From Larus michahellis (lineage: Eukaryota; Chordata; Aves; Charadriiformes; Laridae): a stretch of DNA of 64,000 nt. Both the position numbers and the translations under genes were made by a program. The notes beneath the pieces were generated by a model, which saw only the letters and a program-made list of their open reading frames with translations, was not told the DNA's origin and made no database searches. The DNA is taken from positions 28,422,397-28,486,396 of the forward strand of contig NC_133901.1 of NCBI RefSeq assembly GCF_964199755.1, in the 5' to 3' direction. Shown one piece after another: positions 26,401-38,400 of the stretch (position 1 is the first letter of the stretch; each line of letters starts with the position of its first letter).

Positions 26401-29400
26401 AGCATCTAACCAAGGAGGTGGCTCCAAAAGGCTTGGGAAGCAGCAAGACCCTTTGGATGCAAGAGTCTGCATCATTCCTTCTGTTCTCACCACACACCCT
26501 AACCTCCCCCTAGAAATGGGAATAACATTATAGCACTTCATTTGTGGCATCTGCTGAAGCTCGACATACCTTCCAGTCTTGATCATGCCTCCTCCTTTCA
26601 AAGGAAGGCTTTTCTCTCTCCTTCCCTTTCTTGAAAGCCTTTTTCTCCTCGGCCATCAAGAGTCGGGCAATCTCCTAGAAGGGAAAATACAGATGTTTTT
26701 AACTGTTTTTGTGGATTTGAGTTATTTAAACCCTTTCCTATGGACAGCTGCTGAATGGGAAGGGTGCAAAGCCAGGATTTCACCCATCTGTGATCAGAAA
26801 TCAAGTGACAGAGCAGAATTAAGACTGACTACATGCAGTATGCCTGGTATGCCAGAACTGACAGAGCCTTTCTGCCCTTTATCCCTTTTCTTTCAATGGG
26901 GGGGTTCATCTCACAGCATCTCTGATAAGTCTCCCTTGGGGCTCAGTTACAGGATATGCTTACATAGCCATGAACTTCCTTCCTCTGCTATGGTTACAAC
27001 AGGCAGTGCAACTCCCTGCTTGGCCAGCCTGAACATATACATGAAAATCAGCTAGTAGCAAACCCCACTGGAGCCCTGAGCTTCCCCTCCAAGGAGGGAA
27101 ATGAACACCCAGACGGTCAGAGGGGACAAGGGGGTGTAGCTGCAAACATTTGAGTTCTTGCTCACCTCATCTTGGGCTACTTGAGCTGCCTTCTGATCTT
27201 CCTCATTAGCCTGGGAAAAAAAAAAGGGGGGGAGGAGGAGGGGAGAAAAAACAGAAACAAAAGAGACAAAAGAGTAACACTTCTGAATTATTCATACCCG
27301 TTAACCTACTGAGCAAGGCAGGAGCTGCCCATACCAATATGCTACCATCCTCTCCAAATACACTTAGCTAGCTCAATACTTCAACTCACAACACAGCACC
27401 AAACTGTCATTTCAGTTTATCAGCTGATTTTTGCCCTCACCTATCTGCCAGGCCACACCACAACGCATTGCCCATCATGCTGCCTTCTCTCTCAAAGATG
27501 GGCACTGGCCTGTCTCACTTCTGAGCTGACCACACTTACTACAGGCTACCTTTACCTGCCTGGAAGTGTTTATTTAATATCACTCTGCTTTGAAAACTTA
27601 ATTTTTGGGTGTTTATTTCAGGAAATAGGGCTCTGCTGGCTGGATGCCAGCTGTCACTCCATACGTGTGTATATGGGAGACAAAGGTAACTATCAGAATG
27701 CGCAATAGCAAGACCTTAGGTCTCAGTCACTATCACATATAGAAGCTTTGCTAATTGAAGTTGTCATTGCTAGCTACCTTTGAGTTGACTAATGCACCCT
27801 CTCCACTTACCAGGAGCTCTTCCTCCTGCAGCTTCCGAGCAATCTCTGCATCAGACAACTCCTGTTCCCTCTGGGGTGTGTCATACATGGCTTGCTGCGT
27901 CCCTCTCAACTTAGTGCCTACGGAATTGAGAGAAAACAATCAACTCATCCATTGTCCAAATGCTCTGGGTAAGGAAATCCCCACCATCTCCTCTGCAAAA
28001 GCCCCACTCAAGGTGAGCAGACGATAACAGCGTACCTGCCACACAGCTGGTTTGAGAGTACCTTTAGCCAAGGTGCAGCACGCACCTTAGGGTTGTTTTG
28101 CTATGCCTATAGAAATATCTGATACACCATGCCTTATATGACAAATGCAACTATATGGCCAAAGAGGCCATGTCCCTTGAAGTAGTCTTTGCTGACACAG
28201 TGGTGCTAGCAAAAGAATCATAATTTTTCACTCTGCATTGATAGAGACACACTGGCAAAATTGGGCAGCAGAGAGCAGTCCAATGTCTGTTAGGAGCGCA
28301 GCAGTCTGTGAACACACTGCTGGGGCAGCACGGGCTGCAAAAGTTGCCTGGGACAGACTTACATGATGTTTCAGACAATTTCTTCCTAGGGCTGAACCAT
28401 GAATTTTACAATGAGAAAACAGCCAAGTAAACATTTCTGAAGTTCATATAAGGTTCAGTTCTTGTTTTGAGTTTAGTTTTATTTGTTTGTTCATTTTAAA
28501 ATTAAACCATCTCCAAGTGATTTAAAATGTTGCATTTTGAAAGTCTCTCCACAGTCTATTTGCACCAGGCCATCAAAGGAATCTCACTGTATCCCCGTTA
28601 TAAAATGCATGACTTCACTCACATACAACACACTCACATACTGCCTTCTCCTTCCATCTGCAGTCTGAACTGTATTGTTCAGACACCTCAAACTTCAAAA
28701 GGAGCTTTCTGCTTTATGTACGAAGTATACAAATATTCCAGATGTCCGTCTGTCTTCCACCCCAAGTGGAGAAAATAAGTTTCACTCGAAACTTTCATGC
28801 CTCCAGCTACACCATTTACACATTTATTATAAATACCTGTTACAGCTTACAGGGCCAGATAGCAGTTTCCCTCCCATCAGGTAAGATCAAAGGGGGAAAA
28901 AAAAAAAGGAAGTAACCAACTAACCTCAAAAAAAACTTTCTGTGCGTTTATTGACAAACTCCCATCACTCTCCACCAAGCATCCTGAAGACTTCAAACTG
29001 CATCAGGCCAGAGAACTCATGTGTCAACACAGAATAAAACTGTGTAATAAGAAACCACCTTGTCTTCAGGTATTATAGGAGGTGTGGGGGTTTTTTTGCT
29101 TTTTGTTTTGAGTCAACTGATCAACAATCTTAAGCAATTAACACCCCTCTTACAAATTATCTTAGCATAAAAAGAGAAAACTTCAGCTCTGGCATGTTAT
29201 GGTTAAATGTATGTCCTGGCCTTTCCCTGCACTGTGTGATCAATCCAGGCTGTGAAGAGCTGCAGTCTCCAGCCAGCACAGAAACGCTGGCAAAAAGCAC
29301 CAGTTTGGTCAGAGTTAAATTATTCAGAGTGCTGCTAAGGCCATGGCAAACACAGTTTTATCATGCTGGAATGAACAACAGTGTGGTCGACAGGCTCCTG

Positions 29401-32400
29401 TACGCCATTGACTCTATGAAGAAAAAAAGTGAATTTCCAGGAATTGTTTGCTGGCCAGCCCGAGGTTGAGCTTTCTTCACATACTGATCAGTGCCAGGCT
29501 TCATTTGCTCAGAAGACAACAATAAACTTTACTTCCACGTCACTTCTGCCCACGCTCAGGGGAGCACAAAGCCCACCATGACCACGGCCCACAGGAAGAG
29601 GATGTGAGCTTCTGGCTATTTTGATTCAATGGGATGGGAGTCACTCAGGTCCACACTGTATTAGGGCAAATCACAACCTAGCAATTATATAAAGACCTGA
29701 TTAACACCTTCCACTTCCCCAGATAAAACCTTTGCACCATGAAGGCAAAGAATACCTCTCCCAACATCTCCAGAGACAGACACGCGTTATCATCCCCACC
29801 TTATCCAAGTGAAAACCAGATAGATGGCTTAAAGCAGGAGTTTCCCATGCTGTGACAGACATAGATCCAAGTCTCTGAACTCCTACTTTCATAGAATCAC
29901 AGAATGGTTTGGGTTGGAAGGGACCGTAAAGATCATCTGGTTCCAACCCCCTGCCGTGGGCCGGGACACCTCCCACTAGACCAGGCTGCTCAAAGCCCCA
30001 TCCAGCCTGGCCTTGAACACTTCCAGGGATGGGGCAGCCACAGCTTCCCTGGGCAACCTGTGACAATGTCTCACCACCCTCACAGTAAAGAATTTCTTCC
30101 TAGTATCTAATCTAAATCTACCTTCTTTCAGTTTAAAACCATTACCCTTCCTCCTATTGCTACACTCCCTGATAAAGGGTCCCTCCCCATCTTTCCTGTA
30201 GGCCCCCTTTAAATACTGGAAGGGGCTATAAGGTCTTGCTGGAGCCTTCTCCTCACTAAGAGATATGTCACCCCCACCCCCAGTGTGGTTTTAAAAGCAG
30301 AAAGATGGATCTGGATCTTTACCACACAGGTAACCATTTCCTAGAAAAATCCACTTGTACAGAATTTGACAAGAACCCCATCTTACAAACAGAGCCCCGT
30401 CAGACACCTAGTGACACTACTGAATTTTACCCAAACTGAATTGATTATGCTGCCAGCAGGCTTTTCAGTAAAAGCAAATGGAAATTGCTGGCTTGTTAAT
30501 GCTTAAGCAAACTGTCCTCACTTACAGCCCTACATCCCAAATCAACAAAATACAAATGTAATCCTAACATTTAGTTTTTTTGTTAGGTTTCCTTTTTTTC
30601 TCCTGTGCAAGGAGACCACAGCACAAAATATATCATGAAAATTACAGCTGGCTGTTGTTTGTTTGATTGGGGGTTTTTTGTGTTTGTTTTATTTCTTAAA
30701 CACAGGATACCAAGAGCACTATTTCCAACAATACCTGCTTACTCATCCTCTCTGATGCCATGCAACATGTCAGAAAATAAACAGAGCAAGAACATCAATG
30801 GGTAAGAAGAATCTCACTAAATAAGGGAGAAACTTGGCCAGGATTCACCGTGTACACATTGCAGGTGAATATTGGAGATAAGCATCTTCAAAGAAAACAA
30901 GGCAGATTTCAGACACCAGGATGGGGCACACAAAGGTCCATCCCCACACGTACATACGCCTTCCCCATCACTTGGTTACCTGAGTATCGCTGGCAGTCTG
31001 CAACCTTCCCCTGGGTCACAGCGTGTGGGGAGGAGGAACATCTCCTGTGTCCTGCCCTTTTGCAGTCTCTCTCCTCACCCCTCTTATGATCACCTCTAGA
31101 TTCAGCATCATGGAGCTTCTCGTCATGCACTGTCCCATGTGACGAGTGGCCCCGATGATGAGATTTGTGTTTTTCAGGGCGCACCACCTGGTTGCCACCC
31201 TGATGCCAGGTCTCCTGCTCAGCCTCCAGTTCCACATCAAGAAGAGGAAGGTGTCTTTCTCTGTCTTGCCTTGTTGGCTTTCTGCTGTGCCGTGGCTGGT
31301 CTGTGAGTCCATGCTCTGACTCCAGGTCAAGACTGAGAGGTCTCCAATCCTTCTCCCTGCCAGGTGCTCTCCTCTCCCGTGGCTCCCAGCTATTGCTGTG
31401 GTCACGGGCACCGCGCTCAGCCTCTCTTTCCAGGTCAAGGCTTGGAGGTCTCCTGGACCTTCCCTGGCTGGCTGATTTCCACTCCTGCTGATGGCCATTG
31501 CCAGCCTCGCTTGGTTGAGGAGACCTCCGACGATGCTCCAAGGGGGAATGCCTGTGTTTGGAGGTGCCGTTGGACAAAGGTGAGGGCGCTTCTTGGTGCT
31601 CTCTCCGCCGGTGCATGCGCCTGTCACCACTGCGTGCCCTGCGAGGCTCAGAAACCTGCTGTCTGGGGTCACCCCAGGGGTGCTCTGAGCAACAGGGGGA
31701 CAAACGAGGAGCGGGTTAGTGGTGCGGGGGTTAATGGTGGTTCACTGAGGTCAGGCTCACAGCATGCAGATGAGGGAGCTTGAGGCAAGGAGAAGTTGAA
31801 AATGCAGGCAAAGCACGGCAGGATCAGAAGGAAAAATAACAGGGAACAGAGTGAAATGGCAGCCTGGCTACCAGCAGCGCAGCATGGGAGGCAACAGGGA
31901 GCAGAAAGCACTGGTCCGGCCAAAAAGTGTGTCTGAGCACCTCCTAAGACAAGGACAAGTCACTATGGAGATGGAGGGCTTTTAATGATGCCATTGGGGC
32001 TGAAAAACAGCCAGCAGAGCAGCTCATCTCCCGGTGACATGTCACTGCTGCAGAATACTGAAAGCACCAGAGAAAGGGTTGCAAAGGAGGGCACATGATG
32101 CAGGTGAGGCTGGGACACAAAGGGGTGGGGGTGGGAGGCCTAAGGTCACGAGGGGCCACGCAGAGGATCAAGTTGGATCCTGGTTTACGAGCACCGGTAC
32201 CTTGCCCTGGCTTTGGGCACAAGGTTTTTCCATCAGAAAACAGCCTTACCTAATAGAGGGCAAAGACCCGCATAAAGCAGAAGAGAGAATCAAGTGGGAT
32301 GGGATTATTTAATTTTTTTTTTTTTTTAAAAAAAAAGCAAGAACAAGATGATGGATGGCTGCAGCATCCAAACATCTTCCACCACAGACTGTCAAGTTTC

Positions 32401-35400
32401 TCTTGCAGATCCAGAAGTTTCAGGGCCCAGACTTATTCATTGCCTAAATAAAAGTTTAGGCTCTGACTGCAGAGAGGGCTACAGGAAATTTAAGAGCAGG
32501 AGAAGACTTCACAAAGCCCAGGCTCCTGACCTCAGCAATGTAGGTGTAAAAGCTGCTTACTCGGCAGCTTGGCGAGTTGTTTCCTCCGTGCTTTCCAGAA
32601 AGCAGGTGGAAATTTTCTTTGCTTTTAATTTCAGCAATAAACCTGACACAGCTATGAGGATGCAGCAGTCTGCCTACAATCTGCCGATAGACTTATTTTC
32701 CAGTCAACCTATTTGCTAAGGAAAATCATTGCACTGAGTAAACTGTTATCTCTACAACAGCTTTTCAGAATGAAGGCGTATTTCTGAAGAAAAAAAAAAA
32801 TTTCCTTGAAGCAGAAGCTGATTTGAACTAAAACTATACAAAAAAAAAAAAGCCAGCAGTGTAAGACTTTCCTTCTCCACTGCCGAGTTCTTTTACAGTA
32901 TCTAATAATATTTAAAATAGATTTCACTGCACACAAACTGCATTCTGTTTTAATAAATAGCTCTGACTTCCTTACAATCATCTAGATTTCAGGGGGGAAA
33001 CAATGAAAAACACACCAAAACTGAATGTTCCCTGCAAGTCATTCTATTCAGAAAAAACTTTTTCAGAGCCAGCAAAAACACAGCCTACAGAAAAATCTAC
33101 CTTGAAAACAAATCTATGTGACTTTTATCCAGAACAGGTATGTTTTTAAAAATCCAAGAACTGTAAGAGCAACCACAGCAGTTCTTGTTAATTGGTGGGT
33201 TTTTCCATTCAGTTTTAGACCGTTCACATGACTTACAGAAAACAAGTGTTCCATGAAACAATCTATGTGACTTACTGAACAACGGAGACCAGAGCCCGAA
33301 AGCAAGAGTCAATTTTTGAACTATAACAAGGGTCTAAAAATTAGTTCAATTTTCTTATCAAGGAAAGCTCAATAGATACAGCAGCAGAGAGCAGGAGATT
33401 AAGCATGAGATCAAGAAAGAGTAAAGCGTGGCTGTGCTGGGACAGGATTGGCGCAGGTAATGCAGTCATGCCAGACAGCCCGAGCAGAAGATTTGGTTTT
33501 GGAGTATTTCAGGGCGACTAACTCCTCAGCAGGCACCGATTCCTGCAGCAATTTCTGCAGGGGCTGTGTAAACACTCTTTAGGTCCTGGAGTTACTCTCT
33601 CAAGCAGCAAGTAACTGAGTGAATACAGAAATGTTTTTCATGGCACAGACACTTCTGGAAGGAAGTTTTTTCATGTTTATTTTTCCACTTTTTAAGAGCT
33701 CAGATTGCTCTGGAGCAATAGCCCTAATCCACACTCCTCCTGAATGTGGATAAGTTTTTATTCAGTCTCAAGACAGACTAAAACCCAAACAAAGCAGGGC
33801 TTTTTCTCTTAAAGTTCACAAGTAATGAGGACGATGCAAACTGAAGATGCTAAAGCCTAATCAAATGGCACCCAAGTATTTAAGAGATTCCAGATCAATG
33901 GACTAGATGATCCAGGCATCATAATCCACTCCAGTCCTTTCTAGTTTTTAAAGAATGAGGATGAAGAGCAGCACTATGAATGGTCAGGCAAAACACCTTC
34001 CACCTCACCTCCAAGACTACAGATTCTTGCAGAAAGAAAAGTCAGATCCACAAGACATCCTGCTCTCCAAATCCACACCACAGTCTCAGTTCAGAGAGTC
34101 ACAGGCTTCTGTCAGCTGATTTCTACTACAGAAATCCACCTGTCCTACCATCTCTGCATGACAACACTATTACCCTATATTGTAGTTTTTCAGGGACTTG
34201 TCCCATTTAATTCTGAAAAACTGAAGTATGGGTTGGCCATAAGACTCCAAGACCAAAGTCCTTCCCAGGTCTGTACACGTAGCAAGACTTGTGGTCATGA
34301 AGTTTCCACTTGGTTACTGTTTTGCACTTTGTGTTTTGTGTTTTCTTGGCCGTCCTTGAACTTCCCAATCGAAGCTAAAATTCTTTGTGTAAGTTCAAAT
34401 AAAGACATTTAAAGTCACCAATGCCATTGATGTTACAATGAAAGATAAGAGGTTTGATCTTCATCTTCACAATCTGTTAATTAAAAGCAGCCCGTCTCTT
34501 TCCCACATTTTTTTTTGAAGAAAGAACACAAGAACCACCACCAATGCACACCAAAGCCATCCCCAGATTGCTCCATAATTAAACACACCCTGATTCTCTC
34601 CTCCCAATTTAAAGAAGGTCTGTATTTAATCACAGAAGCCAACCAAGAGAAAGCAACACAGCGCTGTGGGTCACATCTTTTCTACAATGTACAGTCCCAG
34701 ATGATAATCACAGCAGAAGCATTCTGTGGAGATGACCTTGTTATTCAGTAAGTCATTCAGAGCGGCTGTGCTAATTTTAATGCTTGGATACATACCTGTA
34801 AGGAGTTATTTTTGAAAGGCCCGTTCTATGAACCAGCATTTATTCCTTTATGCTCGTAGCTGTGCCAGCATAGCATCGCAGACAAGAACACGTAACTGTT
34901 TCTTTTTGAATTCAAGCATGGAATTACATCTACTTCTCTCCCCTGGTGTCACACAGAAGTAACTGTGGCTTATCAGTACCATCAGCTACGGTCTTTTCCA
35001 CAAGCCCTTTCAAAACATGCATGCATGGCTGTGCTTGCACATACCACACCACAGACCCTATCCCTGTCTTTTCGGACATCTTCTAGATCTTTAGTCAAAA
35101 ATTATAAAATTGCCTACTCCACTTTTTTCTTTTTCTTCTTTTTTTTTCCCCCCCCCGCAAATATTTCCTGATTCTAGAATAAAGTCTGATCCTAACGCTG
35201 GAAACTGATGCAATGCTACAGTGCTGAATGCAGGACTGTAGTATAAGGGAAATCTCCTGAACGGAGTTGCCAGATCATCAGGTTCACCTATATGCCATGA
35301 TCTTGGATCCTTTATCTATCAGACACGCACCTCCATTTTCTGCGTAATAGCTGTCTTCATAGACTGTGTGTCCCTGGGATTCTGTGTAGTGCTTCTTGCG

Positions 35401-38400
35401 CCTTTTTTCTTCCTGCAGTTCTTTTTGTTGTAGGAGACGGGCAATGTCCTGCAGAGATGGAAGAAAATAGACATTACCTCTCCCCCCCAAAAAATATCTC
35501 CAGGTTCTTTTATTCAAATTCTTTATTCAATTATAAAAATCCTGATAGTTTAATTTGTCAGACATGGCAATGACAGGGTTACTCTCAAATTCAACCCCTG
35601 GGCTGGATGGGGCTTCCAACTTAGTGGTTGACACAAGGGCCACCGCTGACCTTCCAACCCCGTGGCAGACTCACAGGTTGCCATTTCACCTGCACACAAG
35701 CCTGTAAAGCCCTAATGGCCATAGCACAGCAGAAAGGGACTGCGTGTGCAACTTCAGACTTTCAGCAAGGGTTTGGAAGTCACACAAGCGTACACCTGCT
35801 CACACGAGTGGGCTGGAAATGCCCCCTGAACTCCACTAGGGAAAGAAAAAAAACAGAGGCAAAGACTGTCTCCAGCTGAAGGCACTTTGGACTGCAAGGA
35901 GTTCAACAGAGCAACTATGAACTCGCTTCAAACTAGTGGTAATTTACAGGGACTGTAGGATGCCAGGCAGGGAAATGCATCAATTTGACAGACAAGAGGC
36001 TGAAGGAAAAGAAAATCGAAAGGGACGTTAGGAAGAGAGGAGCAGGCACAAGGCAGGAGCGCTGCAGGGACTGCAGCCGTTTATCTTCTGTCGCAGTTTT
36101 GGTAGATATGCCATCAAAGACAATAGCACTCCATTTTTCTAATTGGTTTTCCTTCAAGATTGACTAATGGATCAACAAGGCCCAACAACAGCAAACAGCT
36201 CCCTGGGGCTCATTTGAGGCCCAGACACTTGCAAGTCAGCGGAGGTATTCTGAAGCTAGAAAGAGAAGCTGGAAGATACCAGCAGGGTATGCTATCCCTT
36301 TGGATGCTATATTTAAGCCTCCCTAATCCTCAGGACCTTTATAGAGCCACGCATGTAAAGTGTACATTGCAGACAGGAAAGGCGTTACTGAAATGCAAAC
36401 TAAGAGCCAACACGCTCCAGAGCAAAGCCAGCACTGGAGGACATTGGATAGGTGTTCAAGTACAAACTATTATTTCAGGATTCAGATTGGATTTGCTCAG
36501 TAACCAGCTTTGTGGAGGACCTGGGGATACCACAGGATCTTTATCAAAAAGAAAACAAAACACCACCCCAAAAATCCCCACTTCCTTTCTCCTGACAAGG
36601 TTAACCTCTTCTAGCAAGTACAGTAAGTCTATAAATATATGGGCTTAAGCACATTATCTCCAGGACTGAAACAGCTCAGGACTTGCAAATCCACACAAAC
36701 CATTTCTTCCAAACTGGACTTGTAAGTAGGCAGGCTTAGCACTTCATTTAAGTGCCCTGCGCACCAGACTGGATCTGCCTCACGCAGAGCAGTGGCACAG
36801 CACTGGTAGTCACTACTGATACCAGGGAGCTATCGCGTACGTTGGGCAGCTGCTACACCCTCACGTGTGACAAATACATGACTAGCCCGGCCTGTGACCA
36901 GTACTGGCGTAATACAGAGCAACCTGCAAGTGCTGTGCTGAGAGCTACAGAAGGGGCTCTGATGTTTGTCACTGCCAGCTGATAACTCTCTGGGGCACTG
37001 TGCAGCCTCACTCATGCCGCTCAGGCTCTGCATCAGCACAGGAGCCCACCCAAATGAAATAATGCTGGCAGGGACCTTAGAAGGAAAGCAGTATCAATTC
37101 AAGCACTCCAGAAAACCCACTGCAAGGAGAGGCAGCAGTGCCACACTCTGGTACTAGCTGCAGCCTAACTCAGTCCACAGCTACATTTCAGCCACACTTG
37201 GGAATTTCTCACATACTAGCAGGAAAGGAAAGAGCATTTATGACTTCTCCCCTTTGCTTTGAGCCACATTCATTTGAAGATTGCTCCCGGCAGCACAAGA
37301 TGGTCAGCAGGCAGGTTTGACAGATTGCACGGATCTGTTGTCAGACTGCTGACATCCCAGCAGCTCTCTACAGAAAGCAGGAAGGAAAGGTGCGATTCCC
37401 ACAGCCAGCATGAGTTGTACTGCATCCCCTTCACCTTCCCAAAAATAAGATGGTCACATTTATAGCAGAAATCCTTTACTAGTGCTCCTCCCAGCCCCAT
37501 TACCACAAGCTTCTCTTGTAAGCCCCTCCCTGTCTGCCAGGGCAGCCTTTCAGTACTTGCTTGGACTTAATGGTATAAGAAGAAAATGAAGTCTTGCACA
37601 ACCAGAGCGACGCACCTGTCAGGTAAGGACAGATTCTTATTTGAGGATCTTCTAGGAAACACAGCCTTGTGTTTAAGCTCTTCTTACAGAGAAAGTGCCA
37701 CAGGGTGCCTCTTGAGCATCTTTAGACTACTCATACTTCTCAGGGAACTATCTGTAATTGAAAGTGGGGCCACATTCCAGGCTCATACAAGTATTGCTCC
37801 ATTCTGTGGCTTTCTTGAATGCCCAGTCTGACAGGCTGACACAATAAAGTAATCAACAAGCAAAATCCTTTGAAAGCCATGGACAGACCACGCTGCCCAC
37901 TCGCCAGCAAACAGCAGCGGAGCAATATTTTGCAATAACAAAAGGAATCTGCAAGCAAGAAACTGCATCAGAGTATTCAGGCTGTGAAGATGCAAGAAGA
38001 TAATGGAGAAGCCAGAGACTGAAGACTGTGCTGAGGGTTCTGCTGAAGTCTTTGCACCAAAGATGAAGAAATCACAACCCAGGCTTCTCACAAACATAGT
38101 ACTTGTCATCTTGCATTTGAGAAAGCAAGCAGATCTGAAAGTGCATAAACAATTACAACTTCCTACACCAGGGCAATGAACACCTCAACAAGACTCATCT
38201 GTTACTTGCCCTCTTCATTAGCAAGGCTACTGGCATCAACAACCCCTGTGACCCTTGAGCATGAGGATTATGACTGTTTTATTCCTGTAACAGGACTCCC
38301 CAAAATCTCTGTGCATACCGAGACCTGTGAGGGGACTGACACCATGCAAGCCAACTCCTGTGGCTAAGGACTGAGAAATTCCTGCACTCAAAGGGCTGCT

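Noticed and set aside
33877..33960. Possible old CR1 tail in the plus orientation (GGACTAGATGATCC then TCCAGTCCTTTC)
   Set aside because: Only a few short words match the CR1 3' end; too diverged to annotate without an alignment.
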